Below, in pieces: positions 39,143-48,760 of a DNA stretch of 64,000 nt; position 1 is the stretch's first letter, and each line of letters starts with the position of its first letter. The notes under the pieces are model-generated. The model did not search any database. It saw only the letters and a list, made by a program, of their open reading frames with translations, and was not told where the DNA came from. The translations under genes were made by a program, and so were the position numbers. Source of the stretch: Brevundimonas subvibrioides (lineage in GTDB: Bacteria > Pseudomonadota > Alphaproteobacteria > Caulobacterales > Caulobacteraceae); assembly GCF_002280785.1 (NCBI RefSeq), contig NZ_NCEQ01000003.1, positions 248,001 to 312,000 of the forward strand, read 5' to 3'.

Positions 39143-40394
39143 AGACCAGCTCGCCCCTGAGGAGCTTCGGCAGATCGCCCGTCGCCCCGCCGGCTTCGCG
39201 CATGAAGACTCGGCGCAGCGGGCCGATACGGTTCACCGCCGCCATGCCGAGATCTCGCGCCAGGCGCACCGGTGGCAGGTCGTTGGAGAACAGCCGCACG
39301 AAGCCGTCGAATCCGGCGGCCAGGGCGACATTGTCGAACCGGCGCCAGCGGGCGTAGCGGTCCAGCGTCACCGCCGAGCCGATGTCCTCGCCCAGCCGCA
39401 TCGCCTCGATCAGCACCTCGGCGAGGGCGGCGGCGTCCTTCAGCCCCATGTTGAGGCCCTGACCCGCGACCGGGTGAACCCCGTGGGCCGCATCGCCGAT
39501 GATCGCCGTGCGCGGCGCGGTCAGGGTCGTCGCCAGCGCCAGCGCCAGCGGATAGACGAAGCGCGGTCCCTCCGGCGTGGCGCCGTCAAGGAAATCGCCG
39601 AACCGCCGGGTCAGATGCGCCTGGAAGGCCTCGTCCGAACAGGTCTTCAGCGCCTCGGCCGCCCGCGTGCTCTCCGTCCAGACCAGGCTGGCGCGCTGTT
39701 CGGTCAGGGGCAGGATGGCGAACGGGCCGCCGGGCAGGAAATATTCGTGGGCGACATTGCCGTGGTCGCGGCCCAGCCGGACCGTCGCCACCACCCCGGA
39801 CTGGCCATAGCCCCAGCCGACCGTCTCGATCCCGGCCGCCTTGCGCACCTTCGACCCTCGCCCCTCGGCGCCGACCACGACCGGGGCGCTGACGACCGAG
39901 CCGTCGGCGAGCGTCACGCGCGCGGCAGGGTTCGTCTGTTCGACCCCGACCACGGAACCGGGCGTGCGCAGATCGATGTCGCTCGCCGTCACCGCCTCGG
40001 CCAGGGCCGCACGGATACGGCGGTTCTCGACCATATAGCCCAGGGGCTCGCCGCCGTTGGCGTCGCCGATCTCGTCGGCATCAAAGCGCAGGAAGGCCGG
40101 CGACGCGGCCTTTGACGCCGCGCCCGGACGGCGTCCGTCGGTCACGAGAATCCGGTCCATGCGGCAGGCATGGGGCCGGAGACCGTCGCCGAGACCCAGC
40201 GCGTCCAGCATGCGGAACGTCGAGAACGCAATCGCCGTCGATCGCCCGTCGAAGGTCGGGGCCAGCTGGGCCGGAAACGGTTGAGGATCGATCAGGACGA
40301 CCTTCAGCCCGCCCCGCGCCGCGGCCAGGGCGAATGTCGCCCCCGCCAGGCCGGCGCCGGCGACAATGACATCGTGGGTGTGGGGTGAGGCCAT
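39141..40394 (-). CDS. UbiH/Coq6-type FAD-dependent hydroxylase
   Basis: A 417-residue flavin monooxygenase: FAD fold VIVAGAGLAGATFALAAA, second motif VVVGAEGRGSKVRKAAG and the signature AIIGDAAHGVHPVAGQGLNM GLKDAAAL. Hydroxylates the ubiquinone ring; which carbon (UbiH, UbiF, UbiL type) cannot be told. ATG 40394. Confidence 0.88.
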   Translation of the reverse strand: MASPHTHDVIVAGAGLAGATFALAAARGGLKVVLIDPQPFPAQLAPTFDGRSTAIAFSTFRMLDALGLGDGLRPHACRMDRILVTDGRRPGAASKAASPAFLRFDADEIGDANGGEPLGYMVENRRIRAALAEAVTASDIDLRTPGSVVGVEQTNPAARVTLADGSVVSAPVVVGAEGRGSKVRKAAGIETVGWGYGQSGVVATVRLGRDHGNVAHEYFLPGGPFAILPLTEQRASLVWTESTRAAEALKTCSDEAFQAHLTRRFGDFLDGATPEGPRFVYPLALALATTLTAPRTAIIGDAAHGVHPVAGQGLNMGLKDAAALAEVLIEAMRLGEDIGSAVTLDRYARWRRFDNVALAAGFDGFVRLFSNDLPPVRLARDLGMAAVNRIGPLRRVFMREAGGATGDLPKLLRGELV

Positions 40395-40439
40395 GGCCGC
40401 TTGTCGCGCCGTCCGGCGGGCGCGTCCAGTGGGCGTAAT

Positions 40440-40483
40440 GTCTCCTCCCTGTTCGCCGCCGGGCGAAGGGGGAGGAGACCATC
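40440..40483. repeat. Palindromic repeat copy 7 (short form)
   Basis: GTCTCCTCCCTGTTCGCC-GCC-GGGCGAAGGGGGAGGAGAC: only the terminal stem of the longer repeats, without the central arms. It lies upstream of ftsK. Confidence 0.75.
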
Positions 40484-40491
40484 TGTCGAGG

Positions 40492-40506
40492 TAAACAGCC
40501 CCTTAA
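40492..40506 (-). promoter_or_regulatory. Possible CtrA box upstream of ftsK
   Basis: Minus strand TTAA-GGGGCTG-TTTA, one base off the CtrA consensus TTAA-N7-TTAA, 46 bp before the ftsK start. CtrA controls many division genes in this order. A single near-match of this length may occur by chance. Confidence 0.3.
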
Positions 40507-40552
40507 CCCCGAGCCTGCGACACTGGTCTGCAAGTCCGTCCGGAGCCCCTGC

Positions 40553-42964
40553 ATGTCCGCAGCCCTCGCCATCAGCCAGCGCGCCATTCTGGGCGCTCTC
40601 ATGATCTGGGAAGCCCCCTTCATGGTGCGGTTTCGCGGCGTGCTGCAGGCCCTGCTGGCGACCCTGCTGGTCGTCGCCCTGGTGTCGTGGAACCCCGCCG
40701 ATCCCAGCCTGAACGCCGCGTCATCGATCGCCCCCACCAACTGGCTGGGAGCCAACGGCGCCCTGTTCGCCGATCTGTTCATGCAGTCGCTGGGCCTCGC
40801 CGCCTGGCCGGCCGCCGCCCTGACCGTCGCCTTCGGCCTGGCCTCCGCCATCGGCGACGCGATCCAGCAACGCCTCAAGCCCACGCCGCTCAAGACCCTG
40901 GCCGCCTCGGGCGGAGTCCTCAGCCTGTCCGCCGCCCTGTCGGCCCTGGCCGCGCCGACCGCCTGGCCGCTCGCGGCGGGGCTCGGCGGGCTGTGGGGCG
41001 ACGGGGTCATCGGCCTCGTCGATGCGGGCTTCCGCGCCCTGGGCGTTCCCGGCGGAGAGATCATCGGCGGCGTCGCCTTCGTCACCTTCGGCCTGTGGGC
41101 CTGCGGATACGCCGTGGGCCTGCGCCTGAACGATTTTTCCGAAGGGGCCGCCTGGGTCTCGGGCCTGCGCCGGTCCGCGGAGCCCGCGCCGCCGTCGCGC
41201 AGGCGTCCCGTCCGGCCCGCGCCTGAAGCGGAGGCCGCGCCGGTCCGCGCCCCGCGCCGCGCGCCCAGGCTCGAGCTGCCCGACGACGACGAGCCTGAAA
41301 CCGTAGTGACGCCCATGCCCTGGGACGAGCCGGTCCCCGCCTCCGCCACCGCCGCGCGCGCGTCCGGGAACGAGATCAAGGTCGCGGCGCCCAAGCCCGC
41401 CAAGTCCTCGAAGAAGACCGTCGACGACGACCAGACCACCTTCGACTTCGTCCGGCCCGAAGGCGACTTCTCCCTGCCCCCGCTCGGCATGCTGGCCAAG
41501 CCCCAGGCCCGCGCCGGCATGGTCGACGAGGACGCGCTGAAACAGAACGCCAAGATGCTGGAAGGCGTCCTGGCGGAGTTCGGGGTCAAGGGGGTGATCG
41601 ACCAGATCCGCCCCGGCCCGGTGGTCACCCTGTACGAACTGGTCCCGGCGCCCGGCGTGAAGCACGGTCGCGTCGTGGCCCTGTCCGACGACATCGCCCG
41701 CAGCATGTCCGCCCGCGCCTGCCGTATCAGCGTCGTGCCGAACCGCAACGCCATCGGCATCGAACTGCCCAATCTGAAGCGCGAGACCGTCTATCTGCGC
41801 GACCTGCTCGCCTCGTCCGAATACGGCAAGCCGGCCCACATCCTGCCGCTGGCCCTGGGCGAGACCATCGGCGGCGACCCCTATGTGGCCGATCTGGCCC
41901 GCATGCCCCACCTGCTGATCGCCGGCACCACCGGCTCGGGCAAGTCGGTCGGGGTCAACGCCATGATCCTGTCGATCCTCTACCGGCTCAGCCCGGCCGA
42001 GTGCCGCTTCATCATGATCGACCCCAAGATGCTGGAGCTGTCCGTCTATGACGGCATCCCGCACCTGCTGGCCCCCGTGGTCACCGATCCGAAGAAGGCC
42101 GTCGTCGCCCTGAAATGGACGGTGCGCGAGATGGAGGACCGCTATCGCCGTATGTCCAAGCTCGGGGTCCGTAACGTCGCCAGCTACAACGAGCGCGCCC
42201 GCGAAGCCCAGGCCAAGGGCGAGCATTTCGAACGCACGGTCCAGACCGGCTTCGACGATCAGGGTCGCCCGGTATTCGAGAGCGAAAAGATCCGCCCAGA
42301 GCCCATGCCCTATCTGGTCGTGGTCATGGACGAGATGGCCGACCTGATGCTGGTCGCCGGCAAGGACGTGGAGGGCGCGGTCCAGCGCCTGGCCCAGATG
42401 GCCCGCGCCGCCGGCATCCACCTGATCATGGCCACCCAGCGCCCCTCGGTCGACGTCATCACCGGCACGATCAAGGCCAATTTCCCGACCCGGATCTCCT
42501 TCCAGGTCACCTCCAAGATCGACAGCCGCACCATCCTGGGCGAGCAGGGCGCCGAACAGCTGCTGGGCCAGGGCGACATGCTCTACATGGCCGGCGGCGG
42601 CCGCATCACCCGCCTGCACGGCCCGTTCGTGACGGACCAGGAGGTCGAGGAGGTCTGCAAACACCTGCGCGCCCAGGCCGAGCCCGACTATCTCGACCTG
42701 ATCACCGACGATCCCGACGGCGACGGGGACAACGCCATGGACGACGGCGGCAATGCATCGTCGGGCGACGACCTCTACGACCGCGCCGTGGCCGTGGTCA
42801 CGCGCGACCGCAAGGCCTCGACCTCCTACGTCCAGCGCCGGCTGCAGATCGGCTACAACCGCGCCGCCTCCCTGATCGAGCGGATGGAGCAGGAGGGCGT
42901 CGTCAGCCAGGCCAACCATGCGGGCAAGCGGGATATCCTGGCCGGTCCGCCGCCGATGGCCTGA
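40553..42964 (+). CDS. ftsK: DNA translocase FtsK
   Basis: Septal DNA pump that clears the terminus and activates XerCD. 803 residues: four membrane segments over about residues 25-180, a short Pro/Ala-rich linker, the motor with Walker [13 protein letters not shown] (near 460) and [38 protein letters not shown], and the C-terminal gamma winged helix ([38 protein letters not shown]) that reads KOPS. ATG 40553. lolA follows. Confidence 0.95.
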   Translation: MSAALAISQRAILGALMIWEAPFMVRFRGVLQALLATLLVVALVSWNPADPSLNAASSIAPTNWLGANGALFADLFMQSLGLAAWPAAALTVAFGLASAIGDAIQQRLKPTPLKTLAASGGVLSLSAALSALAAPTAWPLAAGLGGLWGDGVIGLVDAGFRALGVPGGEIIGGVAFVTFGLWACGYAVGLRLNDFSEGAAWVSGLRRSAEPAPPSRRRPVRPAPEAEAAPVRAPRRAPRLELPDDDEPETVVTPMPWDEPVPASATAARASGNEIKVAAPKPAKSSKKTVDDDQTTFDFVRPEGDFSLPPLGMLAKPQARAGMVDEDALKQNAKMLEGVLAEFGVKGVIDQIRPGPVVTLYELVPAPGVKHGRVVALSDDIARSMSARACRISVVPNRNAIGIELPNLKRETVYLRDLLASSEYGKPAHILPLALGETIGGDPYVADLARMPHLLIAGTTGSGKSVGVNAMILSILYRLSPAECRFIMIDPKMLELSVYDGIPHLLAPVVTDPKKAVVALKWTVREMEDRYRRMSKLGVRNVASYNERAREAQAKGEHFERTVQTGFDDQGRPVFESEKIRPEPMPYLVVVMDEMADLMLVAGKDVEGAVQRLAQMARAAGIHLIMATQRPSVDVITGTIKANFPTRISFQVTSKIDSRTILGEQGAEQLLGQGDMLYMAGGGRITRLHGPFVTDQEVEEVCKHLRAQAEPDYLDLITDDPDGDGDNAMDDGGNASSGDDLYDRAVAVVTRDRKASTSYVQRRLQIGYNRAASLIERMEQEGVVSQANHAGKRDILAGPPPMA

Positions 42965-43158
42965 TCCTTCTCCCTCCCCTTAAAGGGGCGGGAAAGGGCT
43001 TTCGGGAACCTTTCGACCTGAACAGGGCTTCATCCCGCCGCCTGAATAAGGTCTAGCTGCCGTCATCGCCGCGCCGCGCTGGACCGGCACAACGGCAGCC
43101 TCGAAAACCATCCCGTCCTCCGGTCGAGCCGTGGGATGACGAAGGGAGAAAGACGACC

Positions 43159-43806
43159 ATGACCCTGTCCCGCAGAGACCTCGGCTTCGGCCTCGCCGCC
43201 ATCGCCGGCCTGTCCGGCATGGGGGCCGCCCTGCCCGCCAGCGCCCAGACGGCGCTGTCAGCGGAGGACCGCGCCACCCTGGCCACAGCCCAGACCTATC
43301 TGCAGACCCTGACCTCGGCCCAGGGCAACTTCGTCGAGACCGGCGCGGGAGGCCAGCGCCGCGAAGGCCGCTTCTATCTGCAGCGCCCCGGCAAGATGCG
43401 GTTCGAATACACCAATCCGGCGGGCCTGCTGGTCGTTTCGGACGGCGACAACGTGAAACGCTACGACCCCCGCCTGAACGTCTTCCGCCAGGTGCCTCTG
43501 GGCCTGACGCCGCTGTCGACCTTCCTCGCCCGCAACGTCCGTCTGGACCAGGGGGTGCGGATCGATCGCGTCACCCGGATGCAGTCGGGCGCCTTCGCCA
43601 TCACCGCCCGCGATCAGCGGAACCCGAACGAGGGTTCGGTCATCCTCGCCTTCTCCGGCACGCCGCTGCGGCTGCAGGAATGGACCATCACGGATTCGCA
43701 AGGCGGGCGCACCCGGACCCAGTTAACCACTCTGACGCCAGCGTCGGGCCTGGCCGCCAGCCTGTTCCGCCTGAGCGATCCGACGCTACGGCCGCGTCGC
43801 AACTGA
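43159..43806 (+). CDS. lolA: Outer-membrane lipoprotein carrier LolA
   Basis: Periplasmic chaperone that ferries lipoproteins from LolCDE to the outer membrane. 215 residues with a twin-arginine-like leader (MTLSRRDLGFGLAAIAGLSG), then TYLQTLTSAQGNFVE, GRFYLQRPGKMRFEYTNPAG, LLVVSDGDNVKRYDPRLN, characteristic of LolA. ATG 43159 after GGGAG. An RR leader is unusual for LolA, which normally uses Sec. Confidence 0.88.
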   Translation: MTLSRRDLGFGLAAIAGLSGMGAALPASAQTALSAEDRATLATAQTYLQTLTSAQGNFVETGAGGQRREGRFYLQRPGKMRFEYTNPAGLLVVSDGDNVKRYDPRLNVFRQVPLGLTPLSTFLARNVRLDQGVRIDRVTRMQSGAFAITARDQRNPNEGSVILAFSGTPLRLQEWTITDSQGGRTRTQLTTLTPASGLAASLFRLSDPTLRPRRN

Positions 43807-43827
43807 CAGATCCACGAATCGTGAACC

Positions 43828-43843
43828 GTGTTCGTTAGAACAC
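43828..43843. promoter_or_regulatory. Perfect inverted repeat downstream of lolA
   Basis: GTGTTC-GTTA-GAACAC. Followed at 43866 by TTGACT and then a C/T-rich stretch. Could be an operator for a small transcript ending at the 43976 terminator. The 43807-44114 gap has no protein gene. Confidence 0.35.
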
Positions 43844-43975
43844 AGGCAACCACCCCCTCTTGGGATTTGACTATTTCTACGGGACGTGACACTTTGAGCA
43901 CAGAGCGGCGGCGGCCGTTCTTGCGCCTTCGGACCTCATCCCCTCCCGATGGCGGCGAGAGAGAAAAAACCTTCA

Positions 43976-44007
43976 CCCCCGGCGTTCGCGCCGGGGGTTT
44001 TCTTTTT
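43976..44007 (+). terminator. Strong terminator in the lolA-xth gap
   Basis: CCCCCGGCG-TTCG-CGCCGGGGG followed by TTTTCTTTTT. It lies 170 bp after the lolA stop, so it ends either a long lolA 3'-UTR or an independent small RNA of about 100-150 nt. Confidence 0.85.
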
Positions 44008-44114
44008 CAGTGTGCGATCGCGAGCCCCCCGGGTCGGATCTTCGATCCGGCCGAGGCTGAACTTTGCGGTCGCTCACGGCTTGAGCGCGGCCCAGCTTGC
44101 GCTAGACGGGGTCC

Positions 44115-44909
44115 ATGCTTCGCGTCGCCACCTGGAACATCAACTCCGTCCGCCTGCGCATCGACCAGGTCGCGCGGTTCGTCGCCGAGACGAACGTCGA
44201 TGTCCTGTGCCTGCAGGAGATCAAATGCCTCGAGGACCAGTTCCCGCGGAACGCCTTCGCCAACATGGGCATGCCGCACCTGAAGATCGCGGGCCAGAAG
44301 GGCTGGCACGGCGTCGCCATCGCCTCGCGCCTGCCGATCGAACATTCGGACACCTTCCAGGCCTGCAAACTGGGTCACGCCCGCTGCGTCTCGGCCAGGG
44401 TCGCCGGCGTCGACATCCAGAATTTCTACATCCCGGCCGGCGGCGACGTGCCGGACCGCGCACTGAACCCGAAATTCGATCACAAGATGGATTTCTATGA
44501 ACAGCTGACCGCGACGATCGCGACCCAGGACCGTTCGTCGCGACTGCTGATGTGCGGCGACTTCAACATCGCCCCGAGCGAGTTCGACGTCTGGAACCAC
44601 CGCTATATGTCGAAGATCGTCAGCCACACCCCGCTGGAGGTCGAGACCCTGAACCGGCTGCAGGCGACGGGCGGCTTCCACGACGTGGTCCGCGACGCCT
44701 GGCCGGAACCGCAGAAGCTGGCCTCGTGGTGGAGCTATCGCGCCGAGGACTTCCGCAAGTCGGCGCGCGGCCTGCGCCTGGACCACATCTGGACCTCCCC
44801 GGGCCTGACGCCGTCGGTCGTGCCCGGCTCGGCGATCATCCACGAGCCGGTGCGCGCCTGGACCCAGCCCAGCGACCATTGCCCGATCACGGTCGATCTG
44901 GACCTCTAG
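44115..44909 (+). CDS. xth: Exodeoxyribonuclease III
   Basis: AP endonuclease/3' exonuclease of base-excision repair. 264 residues: ATWNINSVRLR, DVLCLQEIKCLEDQFP, NFYIPAGGDVPD, LLMCGDFNIAPSEFDVWN, LRLDHIWTSPGL and WTQPSDHCPITVDLDL. All EEP-family active-site residues (N, E, D, N, D, H) are in place. ATG 44115. Confidence 0.93.
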   Translation: MLRVATWNINSVRLRIDQVARFVAETNVDVLCLQEIKCLEDQFPRNAFANMGMPHLKIAGQKGWHGVAIASRLPIEHSDTFQACKLGHARCVSARVAGVDIQNFYIPAGGDVPDRALNPKFDHKMDFYEQLTATIATQDRSSRLLMCGDFNIAPSEFDVWNHRYMSKIVSHTPLEVETLNRLQATGGFHDVVRDAWPEPQKLASWWSYRAEDFRKSARGLRLDHIWTSPGLTPSVVPGSAIIHEPVRAWTQPSDHCPITVDLDL

Positions 44910-44925
44910 CGCCGGCCTCCAGCCT

Positions 44926-46338
44926 CTAGAACGGGAAGAAGATCGGGATGGCGACCATGGCCGCAACCCAGGTCACCAGGTTCAGCGGCAGGCCGACGCG
45001 GACAAAGTCCATGTAGCTGTACCCGCCCATGTTGAAGACCAGCACATTGGTCTGATAGCCGAACGGCGTGGCGAAGGCGGCCGAGGCGGCCATCATGACG
45101 CAGACGAGGAAGGGACGCGGATCCACGCCCAGGCTCTCGGCCAGCGCCACGGCGATCGGGGTGATCAGCACCGCCACCGTCGCGTTGGACAGCAGCTCCG
45201 TCGCGAACAGGGTCACGCCGTAGAGGACGATGAGAGCGCCCAGAGGCCCCATCGGACGAATCACATGGATCAGGGCGTCCGCCCCTGCGGCCGCCAGTCC
45301 GGTGACCTCGATGGCCGTGCCGACCACGACCATCCCCGCGATCAGCAGCAGGATTTCCGGTCTCAGCCCGGCATAGGCCTCCTCGGGTGTGATGACCCGG
45401 CACAGGATCAGGGCGACCGCCCCGGCGAAGGCCGAGGCCGCGATGGGCGCCCATCCCAACGCCGCAGAAGCGATGACGAGGGCGAAGATCGCCAGCGAGA
45501 TCATCGCCGGTCTCAGGCGAAACGGCAGGTCCGCCGCCCCGTACAGGGCCACGTCTCCCAGATGGGCGTCGCCCGAGCCGTCCGGCTGGTTGCGGGCTTC
45601 CCCGAAGCGCGGCAGGCCGAAGGGCAGGAGCCGACGGCGCTGGCGGGTCTTCGCCTCAACCTCGGCGCGCCGGCGGCTCTCCTCGATCATCGCGATCCGT
45701 GCGGCCTCGGCCTCGTCCTCGGCCACTGCACGGCCCAGCTGGCGCGCGCCGCCGAAATAGAGCCAGAGCCCCCCGGCCACGGCGATGACCAGCCCCACCG
45801 GCGTGATCTCGAACAGGCCAAAGACCGGCTGGCCTGCGTTCCGCGCCATGTCATTGACCAGCAGGTTGGTCGATGTCCCGATCAGCGTCAGCAGCCCCCC
45901 GAGGACGGTCACATGGCTGAGAGGCATGAGGAATCGCTTGGGCGACAGATGCAGGGACTTGGCCACGTCGCGGATTACGGGCGCGGCCAGGACCACGACC
46001 GGGGTGTTGTTCAGAAAGCCGCTGACGGCGCCGCACAGGCCGATGACGATCCAGATTCCCGTCGCCCCGATCCCCGCAGCCAGTTGCGTCGCCTGGCGGA
46101 TCAGCAGGCCCAGAAGCCCCGACAACTCGATGGCGTAGGCGATGACGAACAGACCGGCCAGGGCGATGACGGCCGGGCTGGCGAAGGCGCCCTGCACCTC
46201 GACCGGCCGCACGACCCCGAGCAACAGCAGGACGGCGGCGCCAGTCAGGGCGACGACGTCGGCGCGAACCTTGCCATGGATCAAGACGCCGACAACGCCG
46301 ACAAGCACCGCGAGGGCGGCGATCTGATCGAAGGTCAT
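44926..46338 (-). CDS. SLC13-family permease
   Basis: A 470-residue inner-membrane transporter with about 11 helices: two related halves containing NNTPVVVLAAPVI and LIGTSTNLLVNDMARNAG, and AIEVTGLAAAGADALIH with LLSNATVAVLITPIAVALA. This is the divalent anion/Na+ symporter (CitT/ArsB superfamily) fold without the TrkA-C insert; a short charged loop lies in the middle. Substrate unknown. ATG 46338. Confidence 0.85.
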   Translation of the reverse strand: MTFDQIAALAVLVGVVGVLIHGKVRADVVALTGAAVLLLLGVVRPVEVQGAFASPAVIALAGLFVIAYAIELSGLLGLLIRQATQLAAGIGATGIWIVIGLCGAVSGFLNNTPVVVLAAPVIRDVAKSLHLSPKRFLMPLSHVTVLGGLLTLIGTSTNLLVNDMARNAGQPVFGLFEITPVGLVIAVAGGLWLYFGGARQLGRAVAEDEAEAARIAMIEESRRRAEVEAKTRQRRRLLPFGLPRFGEARNQPDGSGDAHLGDVALYGAADLPFRLRPAMISLAIFALVIASAALGWAPIAASAFAGAVALILCRVITPEEAYAGLRPEILLLIAGMVVVGTAIEVTGLAAAGADALIHVIRPMGPLGALIVLYGVTLFATELLSNATVAVLITPIAVALAESLGVDPRPFLVCVMMAASAAFATPFGYQTNVLVFNMGGYSYMDFVRVGLPLNLVTWVAAMVAIPIFFPF

Positions 46339-46426
46339 GATCCCGTGCAGACCGCTCCGGGACGCCTACGTCAACCTTTTTCAGGCGCTGGACCCCGAAA
46401 CAACGAAGCCGTGCTAGGCTTGCTCC

Positions 46427-47284
46427 ATGCTCGAAGCGACCGCGTTCCTTCGCCCGTCGGCCGTCGCGCTCGTGGCGACCGCTCTTCTTCTCTCGGGATG
46501 TCAGCGGGAGGCGGCCGTGACTGCGCCGCCGATCGCGCCCCCGCCGGCCGAAACGGCTGAAACGCCCGCGGCGCCGGCGCCCGCCCCGACCCTGGATCGC
46601 GCCGGACTGTTGCAGGCCATGGACGCCGCCGCCTCGGCCTATGCAGCGGGCCGGCCGCCTGACGTCTCTCTGGCCGGGCGTCGGTTCGTCGTCCGCCAGG
46701 CCTTCGGCTGCGCGGGCGAGAGTCCGCCGCCCGCCGAGGCGGCGCCCGGCGAGGCGGCGCCCGGCGACGGGCTGGCGGCCTGGTCGTGGGGCCCCCGGCG
46801 CGAGAGCCTGAGACTGACCATGGCCCCCGGCGACTGGACGGATTCGCCGCTGCTGGCGGGGAGCGCCGACAGCTGGGAAGCGGCCGAGGGCTTCTGGATA
46901 TCGCGGCCATGGTTGCGAGCCGACGGCTGTCCGGGCGGCGAGGGCGATCCCCTAGCGAGCGGCCCGGTGGCGGCGCCGTCGCCCCAGTCCGTCGGTCTTG
47001 CGGCGGTGTTCGAGGAAGACGGCTCCCGACTGGGTCGCCGCAACGGGCGCGCCTACGAATTCACCGTGCGCGGCGAGGGCGACCAGGCTCCGGCCGCGCC
47101 GGTTGGCGGCTATCGGCTGGTGCTTGAAGGTCGCCTGGCGGCATTCGCGGACGGGCGCGCCCTGCGTTGCCGGGGCGCTTCCTCCGACCAGAGGCCGGTC
47201 TGTATCGGCGCCGTTCACCTGGATCGGGTGGCTTTCGAGACCGCCGACGGCAGGACCCTGTCGGAGTGGCGGGTCGGAGGCTGA
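46427..47284 (+). CDS. Hypothetical lipoprotein
   Basis: A 285-residue protein with a lipoprotein signal (LLLSGCQREA), a Pro/Ala-rich linker, then a domain with several cysteines (QAFGCAGES, RADGCPGGE, ALRCRGAS, RPVCIGAV) that could form disulfides in the periplasm. No known family recognised. ATG 46427. It ends 3 bp before the stop of the convergent response-regulator gene. Confidence 0.65.
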   Translation: MLEATAFLRPSAVALVATALLLSGCQREAAVTAPPIAPPPAETAETPAAPAPAPTLDRAGLLQAMDAAASAYAAGRPPDVSLAGRRFVVRQAFGCAGESPPPAEAAPGEAAPGDGLAAWSWGPRRESLRLTMAPGDWTDSPLLAGSADSWEAAEGFWISRPWLRADGCPGGEGDPLASGPVAAPSPQSVGLAAVFEEDGSRLGRRNGRAYEFTVRGEGDQAPAAPVGGYRLVLEGRLAAFADGRALRCRGASSDQRPVCIGAVHLDRVAFETADGRTLSEWRVGG

Positions 47285-47287
47285 CGC

Positions 47288-47974
47288 CTAGGGCTGCAGC
47301 CGGTACCCGCCCGCGTCGGTCAGCAGCAGGCGCGCCTGGCCGGGCTCGGGCTCGATCTTCTGGCGCAGGCGATAGATGTGCGTTTCCAGGGTGTGGGTCG
47401 TGACCCCGGCGTTGTAGCCCCAGACCTCGGTCAGCAGCTCCTCTCGCGACACCGGCTTGGCCCCGGCGCGATAGAGGTATTTCAGGATGTTGGTTTCCTT
47501 CTCCGTCAGCCGGATCTTCTTGCCCTTGGGATCGACCAGGATCTTGCCGGCGGGGCGGAAGGAATAGGGGCCGATCTGGAAGACGGCGTCCTCGGATTGT
47601 TCGTGGCTGCGCAGATGGGCGCGGATGCGGGCCAGAAGGACGGCGAAGCGGAAAGGCTTGGTCACATAGTCGTTGGCCCCGCTGTCGAGCCCCAGAACCG
47701 TGTCGGCGTCCGAATCCTGCCCGGTCAGCATGATGACGGGGGTCGAGACGCCGTCCTTGCGCAACAGGCGGCAGGCCTCCCGCCCGTCCATGTCGGGCAG
47801 GTCGACGTCCAGCAGGATCAGGTCGGCGCGGATCTCTCGACCCAGGCGCAGGCCCTCGGTGGCGGTCGAGGCCTGGACGGTCTTGAATTCCTCATGCAGC
47901 GCCAGTTGCTCGGCCAGGGCCTCGCGCAGGTCGTCGTCGTCGTCGATGATAAGCAGGGTCTTGGCTGGGGGCAT
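47288..47974 (-). CDS. cenR: OmpR-family response regulator, probable CenR
   Basis: A 228-residue regulator: receiver domain with LLIIDDDDDLREAL, phospho-acceptor in LILLDVDLPDMDG, VIMLTG, and DYVTKPFR; then a winged-helix domain (IRLTEKETNILKYLYRAGAK, THTLETHIYRLRQKIE). No kinase gene adjacent. The cenR assignment rests on location near leuS-parAB, as remembered for Caulobacter, and on general similarity; CenR there is an essential envelope regulator. Treat the gene name as probable only. Confidence 0.6.
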   Translation of the reverse strand: MPPAKTLLIIDDDDDLREALAEQLALHEEFKTVQASTATEGLRLGREIRADLILLDVDLPDMDGREACRLLRKDGVSTPVIMLTGQDSDADTVLGLDSGANDYVTKPFRFAVLLARIRAHLRSHEQSEDAVFQIGPYSFRPAGKILVDPKGKKIRLTEKETNILKYLYRAGAKPVSREELLTEVWGYNAGVTTHTLETHIYRLRQKIEPEPGQARLLLTDAGGYRLQP

Positions 47975-48034
47975 CTGTCTAGAATGGCGAGGCTGGAGCC
48001 AAACGCCAAGGCGGCGGCTGAATTTGGCGCGGAA

Positions 48035-48760
48035 TCAGCGACTAGAGGGCGCGAAAGCCGGGTTTCGTTCCCCGAACAGCGCCGATCCGACCCGAACGTG
48101 AGTCGCACCCAGCCGGATCGCGGCCTCGTAGTCCGCGCTCATCCCCATGGACAGGACCTTAAGCCCGTTGCGTTCGGCGATCCGGGCCAGAAGCGCGAAA
48201 TGCAGGATCGGCTCCTCGTCGGCGGGCGGAATGGCCATCAGTCCCTCGACGATCAACCCCTGGGCGCGGGCGGCGGCGATCAGGGCATCGGCGTCGCGGG
48301 CGGCGACTCCCGCCTTCTGGTCCTCCTCGCCGGTGTTGATCTGGACCAGCAGGCGGGGTGAGCGGCCGATCTTCTGCGAGGCCGAAGCCAGGGCGCCGAT
48401 CAGTTTCGGGCGGTCCAGGGTCTCGATGACGTCGAACAGGGCGACGGCGTCCTCGGCCTTGTTGGACTGGAGGGGGCCGATCAGGCGAAGCTCGAGGTCG
48501 GGCAGGGCGGACCGGCGATCGGTCCAGCGGCCCTGCGCCTCCTGCACCCGGTTCTCGCCGAAGACGCGCAGCCCCGAGTCGAGGGCGGCCTTGATGGCCT
48601 CGTCCGGCTGGGTCTTGGACACGGCGGTCAGGGTGATCGCGGCCGGATCGCGTCCCGCTGCCCTGGCGGCCGCCGCCATGCGCGCCCGGATCGTCGCCAG
48701 ACGCGCGGCGAAGGTGTCGTCAGTAGACGGGGGCGTCGAAGCGGGGGATGAGGCGACCAT
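48035..48760 (-). CDS. YggS-family PLP-binding protein
   Basis: A 241-residue PLP-homeostasis protein (PROSC/YggS): ITLTAVSKTQPDEAI carrying the PLP lysine, FGENRVQEAQGRW, LELRLIGPLQSNKAEDAV, LLVQINTGEEDQKAGV, LSMGMSADYEAAIRLGATHV RVGSALFG. ATG 48760 shares the CATG with the start of the divergent thiE; a later start near residue 28 is possible. Contains a poly-Ala/Arg N-terminal extension. Confidence 0.9.
   Translation of the reverse strand: MVASSPASTPPSTDDTFAARLATIRARMAAAARAAGRDPAAITLTAVSKTQPDEAIKAALDSGLRVFGENRVQEAQGRWTDRRSALPDLELRLIGPLQSNKAEDAVALFDVIETLDRPKLIGALASASQKIGRSPRLLVQINTGEEDQKAGVAARDADALIAAARAQGLIVEGLMAIPPADEEPILHFALLARIAERNGLKVLSMGMSADYEAAIRLGATHVRVGSALFGERNPAFAPSSR

Noticed and set aside
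43807..44114. 6S RNA
   Set aside because: No long 6S-like central bubble could be drawn, and the neighbour genes are not those usually found with 6S RNA.
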